DNA from: Xenorhabdus beddingii
Lineage (GTDB): Bacteria; Pseudomonadota; Gammaproteobacteria; Enterobacterales; Enterobacteriaceae
Length of the DNA: 64,000 nucleotides
Assembly: GCF_002127545.1 (NCBI RefSeq)
Contig: NZ_MUBK01000004.1
Coordinates: 1 to 64,000, forward strand
Direction: 5' to 3'
In this document: positions 38,001 to 45,983 of the stretch, piece by piece
How the letters are laid out: each line of letters starts with the position of its first letter
How positions within the stretch are numbered: position 1 is the first letter of the stretch
Program-made: the position numbers and the translations under genes
The notes under the pieces: generated by a model
What the model was told of the DNA's origin: nothing
Seen by the model: the letters and a program-made list of their open reading frames with translations, nothing else
Databases searched by the model: none

Positions 38001-41000
38001 CTCGATAGCCACGGAGAACCGGTTCCCATCGGTGTGACAGGTGAGCTTTACATTGGCGGGATCGGTGTCGCCCGTGGTTATCTGAACCTGCCAGAGTTAA
38101 CCGCAGAACACTTCCTCCCTGATCCGTTTTCTTCAGAACCGGATGCCCGCCTGTACAAAAGCGGCGATCTGGCTCGCTGGCTGCCTGACGGAAATATTGA
38201 GTACCTTGGCCGTAACGATTTTCAGGTCAAGATACGCGGCTTTCGTATCGAACTGGGCGAGATTGAATCCCGGCTGGCGCAATGCCACGGTGTGCGCGAA
38301 GCGGTGGTGGTTGCCCAGAAAGAGACCTCCGGCGAAAAGCGGCTGATTGCCTATCTCCTCGCTGAACCCAATGCGACACTGGTGCCCGCAGAACTGCGCC
38401 GGCAACTGGCCCAATATCTGGCCGACTATATGCTGCCCAGCGCCTTTGTGACACTGGATGCCTTTCCATTGACCCCCAATGGCAAGCTCCACCGTCAGGC
38501 CCTGCCCATGCCGGATCAGACGGCGCTCGTGACCCGACATTATGAAGCGCCCATCGGAGACATGGAAACGGCGCTGGCCGGGATTTGGCAAGAACTGCTG
38601 AAACTGGAACACGTGGGTCGTCATGATCATTTCTTTGAACTCGGTGGTCATTCCCTGCTCACCCTCCAGCTTGCCGCCCGAATACGCCAGAAACTGGCGC
38701 GGGATTTACATTTGCAACAACTTTTTTCTCACCCGGTTCTGGCCGACTTAGCGACCTTGCTGATCGACACACCGGTGACCACCCAAATCGTGATCCCTGC
38801 GGCCGATCGCCGCCAGCCACTGCCACTTTCTTTCTCCCAACAACGTTTGTGGTTTCTCACCCGCCTCAATACCGAAGTCAATCTGGCCTATCATATCCCG
38901 ATCATCCTGCATCTTTGCGGACCTCTCGATCAGGCGGCGTTGACGGCGGCACTTGATGGTCTCGTCAGCCGGCATGAAAGTTTGCGCACTCGTTTTGTCC
39001 TCGTTGATGAGCAGCCTTACCAACATATTGACAGCGCAGATACGGGCTTTCCCCTGACCTATCAGGATCTGCGCGGATTAGACGAAACCTCTCGTCTGAC
39101 CCGTATTAACGAACTGACAGAACGCGAAATACAAACCCCATTTAATTTTGCTCATGAGCCGATGGTTCGGGGCCAATTGCTGCAACTGGCTGATGAGGAA
39201 CATGTGCTGATCCTTATCCAGCATCACATCATCACCGATGGCTGGTCGGTGGGGATATTGCTCCGCGAACTGGGTGCTCTCTACCGCACCGCACTGGGAA
39301 AACATGACGAACCGTTACCTCATCTCCCCATCCAGTACGCAGACTATGCCGTCTGGCAACAGCAATGGCTACAAGGTGAAGTGCTCACCGCACAACGGAA
39401 TTTCTGGCAAAAGCAGCTACAAAACGCACCGGCACTGCTGGCTCTCCCCCTTGATCACCCACGCCCAGCCGAACAAAGTTACACCGGCGATCAGGTCCCC
39501 ATTCATCTGAATGCGGATTTTTTGGCTGCTCTCAAAGCACTCGGCCAGCGTCACGACACCACGTTGTTTATGACTCTGCTTGCAGCCTGGAGCATCGTGC
39601 TTGCCCGTTTGAGCGGACAGGACGATATTGTCATTGGCTCCCCCATTGCCAACCGTTCACAGAGTGAACTTGAGGGATTGATCGGCTTTTTTGTTAATAC
39701 CCTACCTTTACGCATCGAACTGGAGCAGAGCTACTCGGTGGCCGATCTGCTCGCGCATGTCCGTGAACAGGCGCTGGCCGTTTATGCTCATCCAGACCTG
39801 CCTTTTGAGCAATTGGTGGAAATCCTCCAGCCTGAACGCAGCCTGAGCTATAACCCCCTCTTTCAGGTTATGCTGGCCCTCAACAATACATTTACACAGA
39901 ATACGTTTACACAGAATACGTTTACACAGAACACCTCGACACAGAACACCGCTATACCGCCCCTCGAATTGCCCGGTTTATCGGTCTCGTTGATGGAGCC
40001 ACCACACCACAGCGCGTACTTTGACCTGACGCTATCACTGTTCGAAACCCAAGACAGCCTCAGTGGTTATCTGGAATATGCATCAAGTCTATTCGACCGG
40101 ACGACGGTTGAACGCATGGTGGGTTATCTCACCCATGTGCTGACGGCGATGGTCACCGACGATACGCAGGTCATTGCCCGTCTGCCGATATTATCCGCTG
40201 CGGAACAACAGCAATTGTTGGTGGAGTTCAACACGGCGCAAAACACGAAGACCCACTTCCCGCCGGATGCGCTGATCCATCCACTGTTCATCCATCAACT
40301 GTTCGAGGCGCAAGTACAACGCACGCCAGACACCATTGCGCTGGTCTTCGGGGAGCAATCCCTGAGTTATCACGAGCTGAATTATCGCGCCAATCAACTG
40401 GCACACAGCCTGATAGCACTGGGTATACGCCCGGAAGATCGGGTGGCCATTTATGTTGAACGGGGTTTGGACATGATCATCGGCCTGTTTGGGATCTTAA
40501 AAGCCGGTGCCGCTTATATTCCGCTCGATCCCGAATACCCCACCGAACGGCTGGGTTATCAGTTATCAGATGGCAAACCTGCACTACTGCTGACCCAGAA
40601 ACACCTGCAGGCACGCTTAGCCATACAAGGCATACCCCTCTGGTTGTTGGACGATGAAACTCAGCAAAATCAGATGAAAAAACAGCCGGCACATAATCCG
40701 GACAGCCAGCAAATCGGGCTACAACCCCACCATTTGGCCTATATCATCTATACTTCCGGCTCAACCGGACATCCCAAAGGCGTCATGCTGGAGCATCGTA
40801 ATGTTGTCAGTCTGATCCATGCCCATGGTCAGGTCAGTGAACCTCAGTTGGGTGATCGAGTTCTGCAATTTGTCACCATCGCATTTGATATTTCGGTATC
40901 AGATATTTTCCCGACGCTGGCATCGGGTGCCACACTGGTTCTGCGTCCACCCCATATCAAGATACCGAACAACACTTTTATCGATTTCTTGCGCGAACAG

Positions 41001-43916
41001 GCCGTGACTATCATCAATATACCGACCGCTTTCTGGCACCACTGGGTACAAGAGATGATGGCAGGACACATGGGTTTCAGCCCCACTCTGCGCACCGTGA
41101 TTGTTGGGGGTGATAAGGTGGAACAGCGCTATTTAATGGACTGGCTGTCGTGCCCGGAAACCCATGCCTGCTGCTGGATCAACGGCTATGGTCCCACCGA
41201 AGTGACCGTCACCGCCACGATGATGGTGATAGATAAGGAAATGATGAGAGAGAACAAACCTATTCCCGCCATCACCCATAACATTCCCATTGGGCGCCCG
41301 ATCGCCAATACGTGTATCTATATTTTGGATAAACTCGGTCAGCCGGTGCCTATCGGCGTAAGCGGCGAAATCTATATTGGTGGTATGGGCATTGCCCGTG
41401 GTTATTCGAATCAACCGGAATTGACCGCAGAGCGGTTTGTTGTCGATCCCTTCAGCAAACACCCTAATGCCCGCCTGTATAAGACCGGCGATTTGGCGCG
41501 TTGGCGGCCTGACGGCAATATTGAGTATCTTGGCCGCAATGATTTTCAGATCAAGCTACGCGGCTTCCGTATTGAACCGGGGGAAATTGAAACCCGACTG
41601 ATGCAATGCCACGGCGTGCGTGAAGCGATCGTCCTTGCCCGCGAAGATAAAGTGGGCGACAAACGTCTTGTTGCCTACCTGATTGCCGAACCCAATACCA
41701 AACCCGCACCCGCAGACTTGCGTCGGCAACTCGCGCAGCACCTTGCTGAGTATATGCTGCCCAGCGCATTTGTGACATTGGATGCGTTCCCACTGGCACC
41801 GAATGGTAAGCTCAACCGTCAGGCGCTGCCCATGCCGGATCAGGCATCCATTGTGACCCGTGCTTATGAAATTCCGCTCGGTGACCGAGAAAGAGCGCTG
41901 GCTGGGGTTTGGCAAACATTATTAACACTGGAAAAGGTGGGGCGTTATGATCACTTCTTTGAGCTGGGTGGTCATTCACTGATGGTCATCAGCCTGATTG
42001 AACGACTGCGCAATCAGGGTTGGCACCTTGATATTCGCACGGTATTTTCCACCCCCGTGCTGGCTGAGATGGCAAAATTAATGCGGGTCGCCGAAGATAA
42101 TACCGCCACATCCCCTGTTCCCCCCAATCTCATCCCCGATGGCTGCTCCGCCATCACGCCTGATATGTTGCCGCTGGTATCCCTGACGCAACACGAAATT
42201 GAGGCTATCGCCGCCACACTTCCCGATGGCATGGCCAATATTCAGGATATCTACCCGCTAGCTCCTTTACAGGCGGGGATGTTGTTCCACCATCTGGTGC
42301 AAACCCAGGGAGACGTTTATCTGTTACATACCTTGTTTGCTTTCGACACCCGCGAGCGCCTTGATGATTTTCTGGCCGCCTTGCAACAACTCATTAACCG
42401 TCACGATATCCTGCGCACAGCCATCTGCTGGGAGGGTTTAACGCAGCCCGTACAAGTTGTCTGGCGTCAGGCTATCCTGCGCATCAACATGTTTGTGCCG
42501 GATGATTTTGTGCCAAACAGTGATAGCGATAAGGATGTTCCGTCTCAGTTGCTGGCGCATACCGATCCACGCCGGCACCGTCTTGATATCCGTCAGGCTC
42601 CGCTATTCTCCGCCGATATCGCTTATGATCCACAGCGAGGTGAATGGCTGCTGGCTTTCTGCTGCCACCATATACTGAATGACCATCTGTCGCTGGACAT
42701 TATCATCGCTGAAATCAACGAACTTCTGCACCATCGCAGTGAACACTTATCCCCCGCATTGCCTTACCGTCACTTTATCGCCCAATTACTGCGGGTGCCA
42801 ATGTCAGACCACGAAGCCTATTTCCGTGGGATACTCGCCGATGTAGATACACCGACCGCGCCTTTCGGAATACTCGACGTCTACAGTGGAGATAGACAGG
42901 TCACCGAAATCATCAAGCCACTGAATGCCGCACTTGCCAGAGCTATCCGTAAACAGGCACGCCACCAAGGGGTCAGCCCCGGCGTACTGTTCCATGTCGC
43001 ATGGGCGCAAGTTCTGGCAAAATTAACCGGGCAGGATGATGTCGTCTTCGGAACCGTTTTACTGGGACGTATGCAGGGGGGAAGTGACATTGAGCAGATC
43101 CTGGGACTGTTCATCAATACCCTGCCGGTGCGGGTTCGGCTTGCAGGAAACAGCGTACAGGCAACGGTGCAAGCAACTTACCGCCGCCTGACCCAATTAC
43201 TTGAGCACGAGCAGGCTTCTCTGGCGCTGGCTCAACGCTGTAGCGGCATCGTGCCTCCTCTGCCGCTTTTCAATTCACTGCTTAACTATCGCCACAGCCC
43301 ATCGGATGTCACCGATACCCTATGGGAAGGCATACGTCTGGTAGCCGGAAAAGAAAGAACTAACTACCCTCTCTATTTGGCCGTGGATGATTTGGGTAAG
43401 GGTTTCTTGTTGACGATCCAAACGGTATCGGGCATCGATCCCGCGCATCTGATCAGCGCTCTGACCACCGCGTTAGCTGAGCTGACAAAAGCATTGGAAG
43501 ACGAGCCTCAACGGCCGGTCATGAGCATTGCCACGATGATTACGCCACAACAACCCGAAACCCCGGATACGTTGATGCCCGTTTTCAATGGCAAGCCCGA
43601 TCATCAGAAATTACCTGCCTCTGGGCAAACAACGCTTGTTACTTCCGGCTATGAAGCTCCCATTGGTGATGTGGAAATAGCCTTGGCCCAGATATGGCAA
43701 AAATTGCTGGGACAGGAACCGGTGGGTCGCCATGATAATTTCTTCGCGCTGGGGGGACATTCTCTGCTAGCAATCCAATTGCTGGCGCGTATGCGTGAGC
43801 AAAACATGAAACTTCCATTGGTCACATTGTTCACACACCCCACACTCTGTGAATTGGCTAAGGCTGTCAGCCAAAACCACTCAACCGTATCGGGTCGCTC
43901 AAACAGTCACCGTTAA
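32019..43916 (+). CDS. Non-ribosomal peptide synthetase, C-A-T-C/E-A-T-C-A-T-C/E-T, last module without A domain, no thioesterase
   Basis: 3965 residues. ATG 32019 is chosen over 32013 because AAAAAGG (32004-32010) would sit only 2 nt from the latter. Order by motif: starter-like C (HHLIMDG, about 160), A1 (YTSGSTG about 658), T1 (FELGGHSL 1057), C2 (dual-type; HHLVCDH about 1304), A2 (1816), T2 (2204), ordinary C3 (HHIITDG 2401), A3 (2910), T3 (3312), C4 (dual-type with intact HHLVQTQGD about 3420), then only a short linker with an A10-like NGKPDHQKLP (3854) and T4 (GGHSLL 3906). Hand-read A codes: A1 DAWLLGAVC (hydrophobic), A2 DVWHFSLIH (serine-like), A3 DISNIGGVT (unfamiliar). It probably makes an acylated short peptide. 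The product is unknown and release is unclear, since no TE or R domain is present. It stands alone; a strong terminator follows. Confidence 0.92.
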   Translation: MSHSHNHSSETSLAIDNNDSSVSHVYPLSSPQQTIWFDQAIHPHSSNYNTGLFICIEGELNEEVFTRAFEAVVHCHDTLRLQLINIHALPAQKIVHSLPIALDIHDFSSYSDAETRVKQYMDAEFMRPFHLDGALWHAKLLRVSKTCRYWQFCCHHLIMDGTGLFMLMDKVIDAYNRLMKGEALNNSAHAYLDFIADNLDYLASEQYSHDRQFWLKRYENLPPPLLQPVNVNNTIHGTTGHKHTESVASQSVIWPVNQTLFKRIEEAVGEQGFSSQHFIYAILACYFARTADVDEIVIGTPLRNRRNTQQKNTMGMFVSVIPIGITLSPEDTFCDVMRKAATEIRLCNEHQSFSGAELNRQMHTRQKVGNNRLFDVVLSFEPFKAHLHMEGKDTRVKLFDLHASSPYPLSIKIKQYTDTSRPKDTHAPVFIEFMFSPDYLSTTEVMTLQSRLAVLFEAALTSLETPSLTKTKIVNLPILPDIERQQVLVDFNATQAGFPQDALIHQLFEAQVQRTPDAIAVVFEGQSLSYGELNKRANRLAHHLMALGVRPDDRVAICIERSLEMVVGLLGILKAGGAFVPLDPTYPAERLSYMLNDSTPVALITQTTVIQAKMAETWSSNLPTVLLDTPEYSVLGERSEENPSIQALGLTSRHLAYVIYTSGSTGQPKGVMIEHRGLCNLITTQQDTLAITPDSRILQFASNSFDACIWECYMALLAGASLYLAKRDNLLPGSVLSDYLETHAITHALLSPTVLATLDALPATLQTLLVGGEACPPTLVNRWAQGRQMINAYGPTEATVCATCYSCESQGDYDQAPPIGHPIANTQIYILDIYGQPVPPEVVGEIYIAGVGLARGYLNRPELTAERFISNPFSSAPHSRMYKTGDLGRWRPDGEIEYLGRNDFQVKLRGFRIELGEIEAKLRQCHGVREAVVVLGESLSDENGSDENRTAPKHLVAYLLPESVLPEAEVEPEPMALRQQLAQHLAEYMIPSAFVTLDAFPLTPNGKLDRQALPKPDHSAIVTRSYQAPIGEIETLLSQIWQTLLGVKYVSRYDHFFELGGHSLIAVSLIEQLRALGWVLDIRRVFTKPVLNEMAAAILSFKKNSGKKNSVKHDPTRVNTEQESTAVFTVPPNLIPDGCTAITPDMLTLISLSQHEIDAIAATIPGGAANIQDIYPLAPLQEGMLFHYLLQKQEDTYLLRNLLAFDSRERLETFLATLQQVINRHDILHTSIYWQGLAQPVQVVWRQALLNVNTFLPDGEQDILTQLLAHTDPHQYRLDVSQAPLFSADIAYDPHQDEWLLALCIHHLVCDHVTLERIIDEIGILLRSHTKSGDLGNHYSENKCYPENKRYPEKLPPVLPYRDFIAQSRHVPDSVHEAYFRNMLSDVDAPTAAFGILESHRGDRQIAESKQPLDAALSNAIRTQARRQGVSPSILFHVALALVLAKTSGRDDVVFGTVLLGRMQGSTGIDQVMGLLINTLPMRIRLAGNADNTGHSAQATVQEANLSLMKLLEHEQATLTQAQHCSSVIPPLPLFNTLLNYRHSQSDATFAKWEGIRLLMQEERSHYPIGLFVDDWGNGFSLVAQTVPDIEPIRLIDYMTTALTGLVEALETSPHQPILAISILPVRERQLVLVDFNTAHSSQHPVPAQNTVADFPQHAFIHSQFEKQVQHDPDAVAVVFEAQSLSYAELNQRANRLAHHLIALGVRPDDRVAICAERSPDMVVGLLAILKAGGAYVPLDPGYPAERLAYIVEDAAPVVLLSQITLLSQTALLSRLAGTVPVVDLNNLASLMADMPASNPDPRTLGLTPRHLAYVMYTSGSTGLPKGVMNEHRSVVNCLLWAQKTYQITPQDRVLQKTPFSFDVSVWELFPPLMFGAQLILARPDDHKDPHYLLSEIERRGITLIHFVPAMLQQFIHAIPAGRCPSLRHIFCSGEAFPYVLQQKCLPHFAHCQLHNLYGPTEAAIHVTARQCVPDRDIGRVPIGKPITNIRIYLLDSHGEPVPIGVTGELYIGGIGVARGYLNLPELTAEHFLPDPFSSEPDARLYKSGDLARWLPDGNIEYLGRNDFQVKIRGFRIELGEIESRLAQCHGVREAVVVAQKETSGEKRLIAYLLAEPNATLVPAELRRQLAQYLADYMLPSAFVTLDAFPLTPNGKLHRQALPMPDQTALVTRHYEAPIGDMETALAGIWQELLKLEHVGRHDHFFELGGHSLLTLQLAARIRQKLARDLHLQQLFSHPVLADLATLLIDTPVTTQIVIPAADRRQPLPLSFSQQRLWFLTRLNTEVNLAYHIPIILHLCGPLDQAALTAALDGLVSRHESLRTRFVLVDEQPYQHIDSADTGFPLTYQDLRGLDETSRLTRINELTEREIQTPFNFAHEPMVRGQLLQLADEEHVLILIQHHIITDGWSVGILLRELGALYRTALGKHDEPLPHLPIQYADYAVWQQQWLQGEVLTAQRNFWQKQLQNAPALLALPLDHPRPAEQSYTGDQVPIHLNADFLAALKALGQRHDTTLFMTLLAAWSIVLARLSGQDDIVIGSPIANRSQSELEGLIGFFVNTLPLRIELEQSYSVADLLAHVREQALAVYAHPDLPFEQLVEILQPERSLSYNPLFQVMLALNNTFTQNTFTQNTFTQNTSTQNTAIPPLELPGLSVSLMEPPHHSAYFDLTLSLFETQDSLSGYLEYASSLFDRTTVERMVGYLTHVLTAMVTDDTQVIARLPILSAAEQQQLLVEFNTAQNTKTHFPPDALIHPLFIHQLFEAQVQRTPDTIALVFGEQSLSYHELNYRANQLAHSLIALGIRPEDRVAIYVERGLDMIIGLFGILKAGAAYIPLDPEYPTERLGYQLSDGKPALLLTQKHLQARLAIQGIPLWLLDDETQQNQMKKQPAHNPDSQQIGLQPHHLAYIIYTSGSTGHPKGVMLEHRNVVSLIHAHGQVSEPQLGDRVLQFVTIAFDISVSDIFPTLASGATLVLRPPHIKIPNNTFIDFLREQAVTIINIPTAFWHHWVQEMMAGHMGFSPTLRTVIVGGDKVEQRYLMDWLSCPETHACCWINGYGPTEVTVTATMMVIDKEMMRENKPIPAITHNIPIGRPIANTCIYILDKLGQPVPIGVSGEIYIGGMGIARGYSNQPELTAERFVVDPFSKHPNARLYKTGDLARWRPDGNIEYLGRNDFQIKLRGFRIEPGEIETRLMQCHGVREAIVLAREDKVGDKRLVAYLIAEPNTKPAPADLRRQLAQHLAEYMLPSAFVTLDAFPLAPNGKLNRQALPMPDQASIVTRAYEIPLGDRERALAGVWQTLLTLEKVGRYDHFFELGGHSLMVISLIERLRNQGWHLDIRTVFSTPVLAEMAKLMRVAEDNTATSPVPPNLIPDGCSAITPDMLPLVSLTQHEIEAIAATLPDGMANIQDIYPLAPLQAGMLFHHLVQTQGDVYLLHTLFAFDTRERLDDFLAALQQLINRHDILRTAICWEGLTQPVQVVWRQAILRINMFVPDDFVPNSDSDKDVPSQLLAHTDPRRHRLDIRQAPLFSADIAYDPQRGEWLLAFCCHHILNDHLSLDIIIAEINELLHHRSEHLSPALPYRHFIAQLLRVPMSDHEAYFRGILADVDTPTAPFGILDVYSGDRQVTEIIKPLNAALARAIRKQARHQGVSPGVLFHVAWAQVLAKLTGQDDVVFGTVLLGRMQGGSDIEQILGLFINTLPVRVRLAGNSVQATVQATYRRLTQLLEHEQASLALAQRCSGIVPPLPLFNSLLNYRHSPSDVTDTLWEGIRLVAGKERTNYPLYLAVDDLGKGFLLTIQTVSGIDPAHLISALTTALAELTKALEDEPQRPVMSIATMITPQQPETPDTLMPVFNGKPDHQKLPASGQTTLVTSGYEAPIGDVEIALAQIWQKLLGQEPVGRHDNFFALGGHSLLAIQLLARMREQNMKLPLVTLFTHPTLCELAKAVSQNHSTVSGRSNSHR
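39888..39947 (+). repeat. 15-bp in-frame tandem repeat inside the NRPS C3 domain
   Basis: Units ACATTTACACAGAAT, ACGTTTACACAGAAT, ACGTTTACACAGAAC and ACCTCGACACAGAAC encode repeated TFTQN pentapeptides in C3 near LALNN. It extends a surface loop without breaking the frame. Confidence 0.9.
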
Positions 43917-43928
43917 CCGGGAAAAATC

Positions 43929-43957
43929 AAAGAGCTCCACAATTTGTGGAGCTCTTT
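43929..43957 (+). terminator. NRPS / dehydrogenase bidirectional terminator
   Basis: AAAGAGCTCCAC AATTT GTGGAGCTCTTT is a perfect 12-bp stem followed by TT. The A-rich 5' side lets it work on the minus strand as well, between the convergent NRPS and dehydrogenase genes. Confidence 0.9.
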
Positions 43958-43986
43958 TTCAGTGCGTTATCCCAGAGACAATGCCG

Positions 43987-44745
43987 TCAATTAAAATTGG
44001 GTTGACCATTGGATGCGGTTGTCCCGCCATCGATTGGCAAGTTCACACCATTAATGAAACTGGCATCTTCACTCGCCAGAAAAGCAATGGCAGCCGCGAC
44101 TTCGGAAGGTTTGCCGGCTCTTTTCAGCGGGATCCGGCTATTGAAATGTTGTAGGGTTTCATCATCAAAACGAGCGGTCATCGGCGTCAAAACTAAACTT
44201 GGGCAGACACTATTGACGCGAATACCCTGTGCGCCATAATCCAGTGCCATGGCACGGGTTAAATTAACCACAGCACCTTTTGCTGCACAATAGTGCGCAC
44301 CACCCCAATCCCCTCCCAATCCTGACACAGAGGCATTATTGACAATACATCCCTTGCTTTTCAGCAAATATGGCAGCGCAAAATAGCTACCATTGAGTAC
44401 GCCATTAAGATTTGTCGCCAGTACGGCTTCACCTTCTTCTTGTGAAAGACTCAATAAATCACCCACGGCATACAAACCGGCATTATTCACCAGAACATCT
44501 ATCCTGCCAAAGACCCTGACCGTTTCATCCACCATGTTCTTGACCGATTCCCGATCTGCAACATCGGTCTGGATCACCCGTGCCTTGTTTGATGGCAATT
44601 CGCTGAATACCCGATTAAGTTTATCTGTATCCCGGCCAGCCAATACAACAATGGCTCCCTCTTGTGAAAAGCGTTTTGCTGTTGCCTCCCCAATACCACT
44701 TCCTGCACCCGTAATAATGACAACCTTATCCTCAAATCGAATCAT
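43987..44745 (-). CDS. Short-chain dehydrogenase/reductase (FabG-like)
   Basis: 252 residues, classical SDR. Cofactor motif TGAGSGIG (12-19), NNAG (about 87-90), catalytic Ser in NNASVSGLGG, YxxxK as YCAAK (about 152-156), and a C-terminal NGVNLPIDGG. The Arg in LAGRDTDK after beta-2 suggests NADP(H). Substrate cannot be told. Its position convergent to the NRPS could mean it supplies or tailors the peptide, but it is not in the same transcript. GAGGG precedes the ATG. Confidence 0.9.
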   Translation of the reverse strand: MIRFEDKVVIITGAGSGIGEATAKRFSQEGAIVVLAGRDTDKLNRVFSELPSNKARVIQTDVADRESVKNMVDETVRVFGRIDVLVNNAGLYAVGDLLSLSQEEGEAVLATNLNGVLNGSYFALPYLLKSKGCIVNNASVSGLGGDWGGAHYCAAKGAVVNLTRAMALDYGAQGIRVNSVCPSLVLTPMTARFDDETLQHFNSRIPLKRAGKPSEVAAAIAFLASEDASFINGVNLPIDGGTTASNGQPNFN

Positions 44746-45160
44746 GTTATTGCCCTCATTGACCTACTTTCAAAATTCGCTATATTTTATCCAATCTCCA
44801 TCGGATAGACGGTTCATTACCTCCCAGAATATTCTTTGTTAATTATCTTGCTATGTCTTTTTTTATGCCGGATTAACTTTAAATAGTTGATGATCGACTC
44901 ATGTGTTTTATATTTTTTATCTATGATATTTCAACATGGTGGGACACTTCCTGACTCCCTGTAGTGCAGGAAGTCAGGGATCTTCAATAATTTCAACGTG
45001 TCACCATTATGAAAAAGTATTTATATAAAAAAGAAAGCCACTACAACCATCATCTTTAATATTTTATTGACAACCAAAAAATATCATTGATTGTTCAGCA
45101 TGAATTAATGAGAATTAATTTTAGCCACAAAATCCATTGTATAAAAACAGGAGTTAAATC
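44746..45160. other. Intergenic region with hairpin element
   Basis: AT-rich, about 415 bp. The conserved hairpin element lies at 44924-45024. The last 130 bp before 45161 presumably carry its promoter; GGAG sits 8 nt before that ATG. There is no gene except a 16-codon frame directly after the element that I consider chance. Confidence 0.5.
44924..45024 (+). repeat. Conserved hairpin element, copy 2
   Basis: TGATATTTCAACATGG, then TGGGACAC, then a hairpin 44950-44978 (CCTGACTCCCTG, loop TAGTG, CAGGAAGTCAGG), TTCAATAATTTCAACGTGTC, ACC and ATTATGAAAAAGTATT. It is about 75% like copy 1 in the flanks, while the stem has changed with pairing kept (7 bp, one imperfect position, 4 bp, 5-nt loop in both). 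Confidence 0.6.
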
Positions 45161-45604
45161 ATGTCAGAAAAAAAGAGTTTAGAAAGAACTGAAGACATTA
45201 TTCTACTCTCAGAGAGAGAACTAAAGACCCCGAGAGAGGAATATACTTGGCATGCTGAAACATTCAGCATTTCTGAGTTCGACGACGGTCACGGTCATGG
45301 TGGCATTGTGCTTCCCGACAATCGTCATTACTTTGCTGTACATGTGATTATTAAAAGTATGGAAGGAAGACATACTGGCGTATCGACAACCTTGTATGTC
45401 AATGGAGAAATAAGAAAACCTTATGGCTCAAGCATCCCAGAAAAACCATCTACTTGGGCTGATCTGGACGGTGCGCATAACATATTTTATCCGTACATGG
45501 CTAGCCATTCCACAACAGTGAAACTGACAGGATATATCTCTTCCCTGGATAAACGTAAGGGAGGCGAAGCTAAAATAACTATTCTTGGTTTTTACGACGG
45601 TTAA
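45161..45604 (+). CDS. Unknown small soluble protein
   Basis: 147 residues, no signal peptide, no membrane segment. Rich in short beta-like stretches (YFAVHVIIKSM; STTLYVNGEI; TTVKLTGYISSL; AKITILGFYDG) and His/Gly (DDGHGHGG), suggesting a compact beta-sandwich, perhaps lectin-like. I do not recognise a family. It is preceded by the conserved hairpin element and followed by the putative effector pair. RBS GGAG upstream. Probably a real gene from codon use and RBS; function unknown. Confidence 0.6.
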   Translation: MSEKKSLERTEDIILLSERELKTPREEYTWHAETFSISEFDDGHGHGGIVLPDNRHYFAVHVIIKSMEGRHTGVSTTLYVNGEIRKPYGSSIPEKPSTWADLDGAHNIFYPYMASHSTTVKLTGYISSLDKRKGGEAKITILGFYDG

Positions 45605-45983
45605 AAGTAGTCATGGAAACTTAAGAAAATTGATAGAATATCCACTTCATTAAAGGTGGCTGTTTAAGCGGTCACCTCACTCAATAATAAACCCGTATTT
45701 CTCTCCATCTAATCTGACATTAACAAGCCTGACTCATCCTTAATGACTGATTCATTTTCAATGACAGGCCCATATGACCATGACCGCAAAAAACTCAATT
45801 AAAAAATTACAAATCAATAAGTTAATAAAAAAATAAATATGACTTGTTTAATGTAAAAAAAGAGCGTATTAATTTACATAGTTTACTGTTAATTTTAGTT
45901 GTCAACCCACTTAAACATTTTCTATAGTGACACCCTATCCACATCGTTAAATAAAATTAATAAGTTTATTTGAGGATATCAAT
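45605..45983. other. AT-rich gap before the CaaX pair
   Basis: About 380 bp, strongly AT-rich. Likely promoter DNA for the following gene, but no box is assigned. No frame worth annotating. Confidence 0.4.

Noticed and set aside
32640-43843. Open frames antisense to or out of frame with the NRPS
   Set aside because: High coding density with repeated domain sequence produces long shadows; several repeat at equivalent places of different modules, as expected of shadows.
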